Assembly: GCA_021792365.1 (NCBI GenBank)
Contig: JAJYUT010000001.1
Coordinates: 744,001 to 808,000 of the forward strand
DNA from: Pseudomonadota bacterium
GTDB lineage: Bacteria; Pseudomonadota; Alphaproteobacteria; Dongiales; Dongiaceae
DNA: 64,000 nt
Reading direction: 5' to 3'
Every line of letters begins with the position of its first letter. The stretch's first letter is position 1. The notes under the pieces are model-generated. The model did no database searches, was not told the origin of the DNA, and was given only the letters and a program-made list of their open reading frames with translations. The translations under genes and the position numbers were made by a program. Of this stretch, positions 16,132 to 23,702 are shown one piece after another.

Positions 16132-19035
16132 TCAGGTTCCGGTGCGCGCGAAGGAGTCCCGCGTGTCGAGATCGCGCACCAGCGCCACATAGCGCGGATG
16201 GTTTCTGACCGGGTCAAGTGAAATATCGTTGCGAATCCATTTGAGATGGAGTTGCCGCGTCTCGGCCGACATCGCGGCCATCCTTTCAAGCCGCGTGAGG
16301 CCGGCCTCGCAATTGCCGAGCGCGATCCAGGCGCAGGCGAGATTATAGCTGGTGATGAGGTCAGTGGGGTCGAGCCGCTCGGCCCGCTCCGCCCAGTCCT
16401 GTGCGCGTTCCCGCGCGCCCAGATCGACCAGGATGGCGGCGCCGAAAGCGAGCGCCTTGGCATCGTCCGCGTGGATCGCCAGCTCGGCCTCGACCCGCTC
16501 CAGGCAGCGGCGCGCGGCGCTGAGCGCCTGCTCCTCCCGCCCCAGCGCCCGATAGGCCTGAGAGGCGAGGCCGAGGGCGCGGAAATCGTCCGGCTGCAAC
16601 TCGGCCGCACGCTCGAACAGGTCCGCGGCGCGCGCGAACTGCCCTTGCGCCCACGCGCAGCGGCCGGCGAAGAAATGCGCCTCGAACGAATCCGGCGCCA
16701 AGGCCATCGCGCGCGCAAACGACGCAGTTGCTTCCTCGCCTCGGCCAGCGGTGAACTGGGCCAGGCCCTGCGCCGCGTGGGCCTCGGCCAAGTCCGGTTC
16801 CAGCTCCAGCGCCAGCGTGCAATGGGCAAGGATGCTTTCGAACCGCGCTGTGTCGTCGCCCATGCACAAAAGGTAGGAATCGCAATTGGCGATCGCCGCA
16901 TAGGCTCGGGCATAGCCGGGGTCGATCGCGACGGCCTTCCCGAACATCCCGCGGGCGACATGCATGGCGCGCTGGCCCCAGCCGGTGCGCAGGAAGAACG
17001 ACCGGCCGAGCAGGTAGTATTGGTACGCCTCCGGGTTGGCGGTCGGGCGCTGCGCGATCGACGCCGATTCCTCGGGCAACAGGCGCACCTTCAGGGCGGC
17101 AGCGACGTTGCGCGCGATCTCCTCCTGCAGCGCGAAGATGTCGGTGAGGTCGCGGTCGTAGCGTTCCGCCCAGAGCGGCCCTTCCGTCCGGCCCTCGATC
17201 AGCGTCGCATTGATGCGCACGCGGCGGCCGGCGCAGCGCACGCTTCCCTCCAGCACGTAGCAGACGCCCAGCTCCATCGCGGCCTGCTGCGCGCGCACCG
17301 CCCGCCCGCGATAGGCGAAGACCGCGTTGCGCGCGACGACGAACAGGCCCGAGACCTTCGACAGGTCGGTGATGATGTCCTCGGTCAGGCCGTCGGCCAG
17401 GCTGCCTTCGTCATCCTGGCCGCCCACGGTGGCGAAGGGCAGCACGGCGATCGACGGCCGCAGCGCCCGCTCCCCCGCCGCCGATCCCTGGTCCAGGCCG
17501 GCGCGGCGCAGCCCTTCGGCGAAGGCTGCGCGGAACGCCTCGGATTCGAACGGCATGACGGAGAGCACGCTCGCCACCGTCGCGCCGGGCGAGTAGTGCC
17601 GGATCTTCTCGACGGCCGCCGCTCCCAGCGCGCGGTCGCCCAGAAGGCCATGGGCGGCGGCGAGCACCTGATGGCCCCAGGGCAGATGGGGCCGCTCCGA
17701 CAACGCCTTGGCGGCCCAGTCCGCCGATTGCGCGTATTGCCCGGTGGCGAAATGCGCCAGCGCGACGCCGACATAGCGGTTGAAGTTCAAGGGATCGAAG
17801 GGGCTCAGCTTCTCCGCGCGCTCGAAGCATTGCAGCGCGAGTTCGATGCTGCCGCGATAGAGGTGGCAATAGCCGCTGCGGATCCATGCCCAGGCGGAGT
17901 TGGGGTCGATCGCCAGCGCCTTGTCGGTCAGCGCGGCGGCGCAGTCGAGGTTGCGGCCCAGCACCGCCTCCACCGCCCCGCCGATGGCGAGGACGTCCGG
18001 ATCGTCGCTGTCGAGCTGCAGCGCGGTGCGCGCGAGGCGCAGGCCCTCGGCCCGCGCCACCTCGAGATCGGCGGGCCAGGCGTTCACGAAATGCCAGAAA
18101 TGGCACCAGGCCGCGACGGCGTGCGCCCGTGCATAGCCTGGATCGAGCTCCATCGCGCGCCGGGCAAAGCGCAAGGCCTCCTCGCTCGCCTCGCGCGTCA
18201 GGGCCCAGACCTGGGGCAGCGCGCGCATGACATAGTCATAGGCCTCCAGGCTGTCCGGCCGCTTGCGCCGCGCGCGCTCGATCTCGACGCTGCGGATGGT
18301 GGGCGTGATCGCCGCGATCACCTGGGCGGTGATGCGGTCCTCGAGCTGGAACACGTCCTCCGGCTTGCCGTCGTAGTGGCTGGCCCAGATCTGCGCGCCG
18401 GTGGCGACCTCCACCAGCTCGGTGGCTATGCGCGCCATCCCGCCCGCGCGCCGCACGCTGCCCAGCACCAGGTAGCGTACGCCCAGCTCCTGGCCCGCGC
18501 GCACCAGATCGACGGGCCGGCCGCGATAGCGCTGGGTGGAGCTGCGCGCGATCACGATCAGCGAGCGCATGCGGGACAAGGCGGCGGTGATTTCCTCGGC
18601 CACGCCGTCGGCGAAGAACGCGCCGTCGGCTTCGCCGCCCAGGTCGTGGAACGGCAGGACCGCGATTGCCGGCCGGCCCGACGTCTCCGGCACCTCGACG
18701 GGTTCCGCTGGCGCTGCGTCGTCGACCGCGACCGTGGCGAGGAAGCGGATGCCGCGCCCATGCACAGTGCGGATCCACTGCTGCCGCTCGCCATCATCGC
18801 CGATCGCGCGCCGAGCCGATCTGACGCGGCTGGCCAAAGTGGCGTCGGACACGATGCGGCCGTTCCATACCGTCTCGATCAGCTCGTCCTTGGTGATCAG
18901 CCGCTCGGGATTGCGCGCGAGATAGGAGAGCAGTTCGAACACCTGCGGCTCCACCGCCTGCGCGGCGCCCGCCCGCCGCAGTTCATAGGCGGCGAGATCA
19001 AGCTCCACATCCCCAAAACGCAGACGGGACGGCAT
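16132..19035 (-). CDS. Winged-helix regulator with two FlgO-like/TPR modules
   Basis: The 967-residue protein starts with an OmpR-type winged helix (residues 5-97: VFELLSYLARNPERLITKDELIETVWNGR) without a receiver domain. Then come two copies of one module: a FlgO/TolB-like domain (RPAIAVLPFHDLGGEADGAFF near 118; RPSIAVLPFATVGGQDDEG near 513) followed by tetratricopeptide repeats (about 245-470 and 645-905). The usual relatives have a single module. No transmembrane helix links the DNA-binding domain to the rest, so it is expected to be cytoplasmic, unlike CadC. Such proteins are often labelled 'adenylate cyclase', but no cyclase domain exists here. The oxidase/cyclodeaminase operon starts directly downstream and may be its target or partner. 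Confidence 0.85.
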   Translation of the reverse strand: MPSRLRFGDVELDLAAYELRRAGAAQAVEPQVFELLSYLARNPERLITKDELIETVWNGRIVSDATLASRVRSARRAIGDDGERQQWIRTVHGRGIRFLATVAVDDAAPAEPVEVPETSGRPAIAVLPFHDLGGEADGAFFADGVAEEITAALSRMRSLIVIARSSTQRYRGRPVDLVRAGQELGVRYLVLGSVRRAGGMARIATELVEVATGAQIWASHYDGKPEDVFQLEDRITAQVIAAITPTIRSVEIERARRKRPDSLEAYDYVMRALPQVWALTREASEEALRFARRAMELDPGYARAHAVAAWCHFWHFVNAWPADLEVARAEGLRLARTALQLDSDDPDVLAIGGAVEAVLGRNLDCAAALTDKALAIDPNSAWAWIRSGYCHLYRGSIELALQCFERAEKLSPFDPLNFNRYVGVALAHFATGQYAQSADWAAKALSERPHLPWGHQVLAAAHGLLGDRALGAAAVEKIRHYSPGATVASVLSVMPFESEAFRAAFAEGLRRAGLDQGSAAGERALRPSIAVLPFATVGGQDDEGSLADGLTEDIITDLSKVSGLFVVARNAVFAYRGRAVRAQQAAMELGVCYVLEGSVRCAGRRVRINATLIEGRTEGPLWAERYDRDLTDIFALQEEIARNVAAALKVRLLPEESASIAQRPTANPEAYQYYLLGRSFFLRTGWGQRAMHVARGMFGKAVAIDPGYARAYAAIANCDSYLLCMGDDTARFESILAHCTLALELEPDLAEAHAAQGLAQFTAGRGEEATASFARAMALAPDSFEAHFFAGRCAWAQGQFARAADLFERAAELQPDDFRALGLASQAYRALGREEQALSAARRCLERVEAELAIHADDAKALAFGAAILVDLGARERAQDWAERAERLDPTDLITSYNLACAWIALGNCEAGLTRLERMAAMSAETRQLHLKWIRNDISLDPVRNHPRYVALVRDLDTRDSFARTGT

Positions 19036-19292
19036 GCCGATTGCCCATGCCTCGTTTGTCGGGGCCTGACTTCGTCGGGCGGGCGCCTGTTCATGTGCCG
19101 CTCCGCCGCGGCCCCAGGCGTCAGTTTGTGCGCCCGATCACGCTTTTTTGCAACCGGCACGCAAATCCCGGTCTTCTGCACAATCCCTGCAAGATGCCTG
19201 CAAGCGACGAAGGGGCGCTGCGCATAGGTTTCGCCCACCCGCGCCGGAAGGTGGCACGCCGCCGCAAGCGCATTGCAGGAGTGAGGGCGAGG

Positions 19293-19535
19293 ATGCCGTC
19301 GATTCCCCATCGATCCCACCTTGGCCGGAGGACCCTGCAATCCGTCTTGTCGGACCTTGCCAGGCTGCCGGCGCGGGCCATGCGCAAGGCGGCGCTCTGG
19401 TTCGAGGTCCGACGACAAATGCGGCAGCTCGCCGATCTTGACCAGCACCTGCTGCGCGACATCGGCCTGAGCGAGGCCGACCGGCGCGCCGCGATCATCG
19501 CCCCCAACCGCAAACAGGCCGCGAAGGAGCATTGA
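19293..19535 (+). CDS. DUF1127 family small basic protein
   Basis: From the ATG at 19293, with AGGAG about eleven bases upstream, the product has 80 residues. The C-terminal RRQMRQLADLDQHLLRDIGLSEADRRAAI is the DUF1127 signature. The frame is open to 19041, but that extension has no sensible start and overlaps the divergent regulator's promoter region. The gene ends three bases before the first of three DsrE-type genes, a physical link that suggests joint expression. Molecular function is unproven; the family is small, basic and sometimes RNA-associated. Confidence 0.75.
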   Translation: MPSIPHRSHLGRRTLQSVLSDLARLPARAMRKAALWFEVRRQMRQLADLDQHLLRDIGLSEADRRAAIIAPNRKQAAKEH

Positions 19536-19538
19536 GAC

Positions 19539-19889
19539 ATGGCCGACTACATCCTGATCGAATCCCGCGACCCCTTCGAATCGGCCGAGGTCGGCCGGTT
19601 CCTCGAGCTGGCCGAGGGGCTGGCCAAGGAGGGCAGCGAAGTCGCGCTGTTCCTGGTGCAGAACGCCGTGCTGGCGGCGCGCCACGGCGCGCGCACCAAT
19701 CTACCGAACAGCGGGCGCACAGCGTCTCTGGCGGCGCTCGCCGCCAACGGCGTCAAGGTGCTTGCCGACTCGTTTTCGCTGCAGGAGCGCGGCATATCGC
19801 CCAACCGGCTGCTGCCCGGCGTCACCGTGGCGCCGCTCTCGGCGGTGATCGATCACCTGGCTTCCGGGCGCAGGGCGCTCTGGCACTGA
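19539..19889 (+). CDS. DsrE-like family protein (first of three)
   Basis: The 116-residue protein has a DsrE-type alpha/beta layout: YILIESRDPFESAEVGRFLELAEGLAKEGSEVALFLVQNAVLAAR, then GVKVLADSFSLQERGI. DsrE-like proteins form oligomers that carry sulfur on a conserved Cys near the middle. I see no Cys in this subunit at all, so it cannot itself be a sulfur carrier and may be a structural or regulatory partner. The stop overlaps the leader of the next DsrE-like gene, and the three lie within 1.2 kb in one direction. Confidence 0.7.
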   Translation: MADYILIESRDPFESAEVGRFLELAEGLAKEGSEVALFLVQNAVLAARHGARTNLPNSGRTASLAALAANGVKVLADSFSLQERGISPNRLLPGVTVAPLSAVIDHLASGRRALWH

Positions 19890-19900
19890 TGGAGGCTCCC

Positions 19901-20314
19901 ATGCTCGGAAAAAAGACGCTCACCTTCATGCTGATGGATGCGCCGTTCGAGAACGCGCGTACCACCACGGCGCTGCGCCTCATCGATATCGCGGCGCGGC
20001 GCGGCTACGACGTCAACGTGTTCGCCTATGAGGGCGCGGTCTATCTGCCGCTCGCCGCGCAGGCCAAGCACGCCAACGCCGTGCACGGCACCGACGCCGC
20101 GGAGGAGGACCACCCACTGCCGCGCGAATGGGTGGCCGCGGTGATGGAGGAGGCGGCGCGCAACGGCGGCAAGCTCGACTGGGTCAATTGCGGCTTGTGC
20201 GTTGACGAGCGCGGCGCAAGCGAGTCCATCCCTGGCGTGCGCCGCGGCTCGCCCGCCGATTTCTGGAAGATGGCGAGCGCGTCGGACAACGTCCTCGTCA
20301 TCCCCACGAAGTAG
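19901..20314 (+). CDS. DsrE/DsrF-like family protein with conserved cysteines (second of three)
   Basis: GGAGG five bases upstream marks the ATG at 19901 (137 residues). The sequence LTFMLMDAPFENARTTTALRLIDIAARRGYDVNVFAYEGAVYLP begins a DsrE-type fold, and WVNCGLCVDERGA (about residue 90) supplies two cysteines at the position where DsrE/TusD-type proteins hold persulfide. It is therefore the probable sulfur-relay member of the trio. A bound substrate or acceptor cannot be named, and no dsrAB, sox or tus genes are in this window. The gene is preceded by a Cys-less paralogue and followed by another. Confidence 0.75.
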   Translation: MLGKKTLTFMLMDAPFENARTTTALRLIDIAARRGYDVNVFAYEGAVYLPLAAQAKHANAVHGTDAAEEDHPLPREWVAAVMEEAARNGGKLDWVNCGLCVDERGASESIPGVRRGSPADFWKMASASDNVLVIPTK

Positions 20315-20324
20315 GGAGAAAGCC

Positions 20325-20705
20325 ATGAAGGTGCTCAACGTCATCGAGACCGCCTATCGCGCCACGCTGGAGGAGCAGGACGACCCGGTGATCTGGATCA
20401 TGCACGCGATGAAGGGTGCGGGCGCGGACCACACGGTCCTGCTATCGGGCAACGCCGTGAACTACGCGGTGATGGCGCAAGGTGTCCCGCCGCTCCGGTT
20501 CGGCAACCAGGTGCAGCGTCATGCGCCGCGGATCGCCGAGCAGGTTGCCGGTTTGATGGCCAAGGGCGTCCAGGTGATGGTGGTGCGCGAATCCTTAAGC
20601 GAGCGCGGCATCGACAAGGAGGAGCTGATGGACGGCCTGACCCTCGTTCATCAGGCGGCGGTGCCCAGGATGATGAGCCGCTTCGACCAGGTCTGGCATT
20701 GGTGA
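20325..20705 (+). CDS. DsrE-like family protein (third of three)
   Basis: Start ATG at 20325 with GGGAGAA directly upstream; 126 residues. The N-terminus VLNVIETAYRATLEEQDDPVIWIMHAMKGAGADHTVLLSGNAVNYAV and the later GVQVMVVRESLSERGI fit the DsrE fold, and the phrase 'SLSERGI' parallels 'SLQERGI' in the first protein of the set. No cysteine is visible. Together with its neighbours it makes a three-subunit set, similar in number to DsrEFH/TusBCD, although sequence similarity to those is weak by eye. Confidence 0.7.
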   Translation: MKVLNVIETAYRATLEEQDDPVIWIMHAMKGAGADHTVLLSGNAVNYAVMAQGVPPLRFGNQVQRHAPRIAEQVAGLMAKGVQVMVVRESLSERGIDKEELMDGLTLVHQAAVPRMMSRFDQVWHW

Positions 20706-20710
20706 GCGCT

Positions 20711-21014
20711 GTGAAGCGTGCATCCTTGCAGGCCAGGTACTCGCTCGCGCGCGGGCTCGCCCTTCTTTCGCTGCTGGCCGGGTTTCGGCGGCTGCGCTCC
20801 CACAAGCGAGCTTGGCGAATTGGTCGACGACGATCCGCCGGCACCGTTCTGCGGCATCTGGATCGCATGCGGCAGCCATAGCGATGGCAATGCCGGCGGA
20901 AACAACACGCGGCAGGCGCAGACCGATCCACCGCAGAACAATCCACCGCAGGGCGACCCGCCGCAGGACAATCCCCCCGACACGTCCAGCCCCGATGGTT
21001 CTCCGCCGGAGTGA
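20711..21014 (+). pseudogene. Possible frameshifted small Cys/Pro-rich secreted protein
   Basis: A GTG at 20711 begins a signal-like segment (RYSLARGLALLSLLAG). Just after it, the run GGG at 20780-20782 shifts the frame; without one G the reading continues as AGFGGCAPTSELGELVDDDP and reaches a Pro-rich tail ending at 21014. The tail contains four tandem 15-bp units (PPQNN, PPQGD, PPQDN, PPDTS; 20928-20987). Either the gene is broken, or the base call is wrong, or the tail is read from another start. No family is recognised. Confidence 0.35.
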
Positions 21015-21030
21015 CGGCGGTGTCCGAGGC

Positions 21031-21450
21031 TTAGCCGGTCCGCTTCTCCGCCAGTTTCGCGAGAAAGCGGCCCTGGTCGATGACGACGCGCTCGTGGAAG
21101 CCGGCGCCGATCTCGTCCCGCTCGTCGCGGCAGGCGACCTGGAAGCGCAGCCTGCGGCCTTTGACTTCGATCAGCTCGACGGCGGCGGTCGCCTTCATGC
21201 CCGTCGGCGTGGCAGCGACATGGCTGAGGTCGACGTGGGTGCCGAGGCTTGCCTCGCCCTCCAGCAGGTGGTTGGCTAGCGCGCGCACGCAGGTCCATTC
21301 CATGAACGCCACCAGGTAGGCTGTCGCCAGGACCGGCGGCATTGGCCCGAAATCAGGAAAGCGATCCGCCATCTCCGGCACGACTAGGCGGTCGGTGATG
21401 AGGATGGTCTCGGTGTGCTGGAGGCCGGGGCGGAGCGTTGGCTTGGGCAT
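21031..21450 (-). CDS. Hotdog-fold thioesterase family protein (FlK-like)
   Basis: The 139-residue protein has the layout of the fluoroacetyl-CoA thioesterase-like hotdog family: PGLQHTETILITDRLVVPEM at the start, the helix segment VLATAYLVAFMEWTCVRALANHLLEGE, then THVDLSHVAATPTGMKATAAVELIEVKGRRLRF. Such enzymes hydrolyse small acyl-CoA esters; the specific acyl group cannot be predicted. It is convergent with the DsrE cluster and divergent from the next gene, and so probably has its own promoter in 21451-21671, where I see no clear boxes. Confidence 0.8.
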   Translation of the reverse strand: MPKPTLRPGLQHTETILITDRLVVPEMADRFPDFGPMPPVLATAYLVAFMEWTCVRALANHLLEGEASLGTHVDLSHVAATPTGMKATAAVELIEVKGRRLRFQVACRDERDEIGAGFHERVVIDQGRFLAKLAEKRTG

Positions 21451-21671
21451 GATGGTCGGGAGCCGAGGCGAGACGTCAGGCCGAGCATTGTACCCGGTCT
21501 CCCGGCTTCTGTCCTCCGGCTTGAGCTGCGCATCAAAGGCGGATCACGAGGCGATCAATTCGGCAGCCTTTGCCGCTCGCGGGCCGCCGCGTGCGCAGCG
21601 GCGCTTGACTCCGGTGCGCGGCGGCTCTAGCGGCTTCGTGGCGTTGGGCTGCAGGCAAAGGGGGGGGCCGG

Positions 21672-22265
21672 ATGTTCCTTGAAACCGTGGCGGAAGAGGA
21701 CGCAACCGGCGCGATCGCCGAGGTCTACCGCAAGGAGAAGGCCCATGCCGGCTTCGTGCCGGATTCGGCGCGCTGCATGACCACGCGGCCGGATTTGCTG
21801 CCCTTGTTCGACGCGTTCTTCGATGGGGTGCGCGGCGGCTTCTCGCTCGGCGCGCGGGAATGGTGCCTCGTCACCTTCATCGCGGCCAAGCACATCCGTT
21901 CCACCTATTGCGCGACGGTGTATAGCCAGCGGCTGACGACGCTGTTGGGATCGAAGGAGGCGGTGCTGGCCATTCACCGCGACTACCGGAACGCCGGGCT
22001 GCCGGACAAGGATGTCGCGATGCTGGCCTATGCGGAGAAGGTCGCGACCGAGGCGCACGCCATCAGGGAAGCGGACATCGACCGGCTGCGCGCCGTGGGC
22101 TTCACCGACCGACAGATCTGCGACATCGCGCTCTGCGTGTCGTTCCGCTGCTTCATCAGCAAGTTCGTGGACGCCGTGGGCGCGGTTCCCGAGCCGGCAT
22201 TCGTGGATGCGGATGCGACGTTCCGCGAAGCGATGACGGTGGGGCGGTCGCTCAAGCGCGGCTAG
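21672..22265 (+). CDS. AhpD/carboxymuconolactone decarboxylase-like protein with degenerate redox motif
   Basis: The 197-residue protein has the 'peroxidase-related' AhpD-like fold: REWCLVTFIAAKHIRSTYCATVYSQRL corresponds to the catalytic helix, and DVAMLAYAEKVATEAHAI to the second helix pair. In active AhpD-like enzymes the motif is CxxC followed by His. Here it reads S-T-Y-C-A-T-V-Y, so the first Cys is Ser and the His is Tyr; only one Cys remains. A classic disulfide reductase role is therefore unlikely. G-rich Shine-Dalgarno upstream of the ATG. The stop codon overlaps, tail to tail (CTAG), with that of the ArsR-type gene. Confidence 0.75.
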   Translation: MFLETVAEEDATGAIAEVYRKEKAHAGFVPDSARCMTTRPDLLPLFDAFFDGVRGGFSLGAREWCLVTFIAAKHIRSTYCATVYSQRLTTLLGSKEAVLAIHRDYRNAGLPDKDVAMLAYAEKVATEAHAIREADIDRLRAVGFTDRQICDIALCVSFRCFISKFVDAVGAVPEPAFVDADATFREAMTVGRSLKRG

Positions 22266-22573
22266 AGCGCGGCAAGGGCTTTCTTCACCTCCTTCAGCCG
22301 CGCCTCGTCGCGGCGGTAGAAGGTCCATTGCTTGATGCGCTTGGGGCGGATGAGGCCGGCCTGCACCAGGATACGCAGATGCTCGCTGGCGGTGGGCTGG
22401 CTTACCTTCAGCTTGCGCGCGATCAGGAGGCCGCAAACGCCGTCCTCGACCAGATCGCCGTCAGCCTGCCTCGGGAAATGCGCGCGCGGGTCCTTCAGCC
22501 AGTCGAGAATCTTGACCCGCCGCTCGTTGGCGAGGGCGCGCAAGGCCGGGTGGATTTCATCGTCGATAGGCAC
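22262..22573 (-). CDS. ArsR/SmtB family winged-helix regulator
   Basis: The 103-residue protein reads IHPALRALANERRVKILDWLKDP at the start, a recognition segment ARKLKVSQPTASEHLRILVQAGLIRPKRIKQWTFYRRD and ends shortly after, as is typical of ArsR-type repressors. There is one Cys in GVCGLLIARK but no clear metal-binding CxC motif. The start codon is GTG. The gene is divergent from a PLP-dependent dehydratase with only 58 bases between starts. The AT-rich sequence there (TTGCTAATAATCGATCTAATG) is the natural operator, and a TTGACA on the minus strand at 22602-22607 could be this gene's -35 box. Confidence 0.85.
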   Translation of the reverse strand: MPIDDEIHPALRALANERRVKILDWLKDPRAHFPRQADGDLVEDGVCGLLIARKLKVSQPTASEHLRILVQAGLIRPKRIKQWTFYRRDEARLKEVKKALAAL

Positions 22574-22631
22574 ATTGCCAATTTGCTAATAATCGATCTA
22601 ATGTCAAGCTGGATCGGAACAGAGGTGAACC

Positions 22632-23582
22632 ATGGCCGAGGCAGCGGAGATCACGAGAGCGGCGATCGACGCGATTCATTTGGTGATCACGCCCTATCTG
22701 CGCGAGACGCCGGTGGTGATGGCGGAGGCGCGGGATTTCGGGCTCTCGGGCGGACCCATCGCGTTCAAGCTGGAGCTGCTGCAGCACGCCGGCTCCTTCA
22801 AGCCGCGCGGGGCGTTCGCCAACCTGCTGACACGCGCGGTGCCCAAGGTTGGCGTGGTGGCGGCCTCAGGCGGCAATCACGGTGCGGCGGTCGCCTTCGC
22901 GGCGCAGCGGCTTGGCATCCCCGCGCGCATCTTCATCCCCGAAGTCGCCTCGCCGGCAAAGATCGCGCAGATCAGGTCCTATGGCGCGGAGCTGGTGGTG
23001 GAGGGCGCGCGCTACGCGGACGCCCTGGCGCTGAGCGAGAGCTGGGCCGCGCGTTCCGGCGCCCTGCAGATCCATGCCTATGACCAGCCGGAGACGCTGC
23101 TGGGGCAAGGCACCGTGGCGCGCGAACTCGCCGTCCAGGCGCCGCGGGCGGAGACCTGGCTGGTGGCGGTGGGCGGCGGCGGGCTGATCGGCGGCATGGC
23201 GGCGTGGAGCGCCGGCCGATACAAGATCGTCGCGGTCGAGCCGGAGAGCGCCCCCACGCTGCACATGGCGCGCGCCGCCGGCCGACCGGTGGAGGCGCCC
23301 GCCGGCGGGATCGCCGCCGATTCGCTCGCGCCGAAACAGGTCGGCGCCCTCATGTTCCCGCTCGCGCAGCGCTACGTGGCGGACTCGGTGCTGGTGCCGG
23401 ACGCGGCGATCCGCGAGGCGCAGCGCGCGCTCTGGCGCGTGCTGCGCGTGGTGGCGGAGCCGGGCGGCGCGGCTGCCTTCGCAGCCCTGCTCAGCGGCGC
23501 CTACCAGCCCGCGCCGGAGGAACGCGTCGGCGTGCTGGTCTGCGGCGGCAACACCGTCGCGGTGGATTTCGAGCGGACCTAG
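22632..23582 (+). CDS. PLP-dependent threonine/serine dehydratase family protein
   Basis: The 316-residue protein belongs to fold-type II PLP enzymes. The Schiff-base lysine is in GSFKPRGAFAN, the phosphate-binding loop is VGGGGLIGGM, and the Asn-loop is ASGGNHGAAVA. The length matches catabolic threonine dehydratases and serine racemases without a regulatory ACT domain. Threonine or serine to keto acid plus ammonia is the likely chemistry, but hydroxyectoine-pathway EutB and others share this fold. The divergent ArsR-type gene is the likely regulator. Confidence 0.85.
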   Translation: MAEAAEITRAAIDAIHLVITPYLRETPVVMAEARDFGLSGGPIAFKLELLQHAGSFKPRGAFANLLTRAVPKVGVVAASGGNHGAAVAFAAQRLGIPARIFIPEVASPAKIAQIRSYGAELVVEGARYADALALSESWAARSGALQIHAYDQPETLLGQGTVARELAVQAPRAETWLVAVGGGGLIGGMAAWSAGRYKIVAVEPESAPTLHMARAAGRPVEAPAGGIAADSLAPKQVGALMFPLAQRYVADSVLVPDAAIREAQRALWRVLRVVAEPGGAAAFAALLSGAYQPAPEERVGVLVCGGNTVAVDFERT

Positions 23583-23702
23583 CCCGCCGCCAGCCCGGGA
23601 CGGCGTGTCCGATCCCGGGAGCCGTGCCTGGCAATTGCACCGTGACCGTCCGATCCGCGATAGTGTGGGCCGAACGCTGGCCTTCACACACCACGGAGCG
23701 CG

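Noticed and set aside
16246-19227. 993-codon plus-strand frame opposite the FlgO-TPR regulator
   Set aside because: It is antisense to a protein with clear winged-helix, FlgO and TPR motifs and has no domain of its own.
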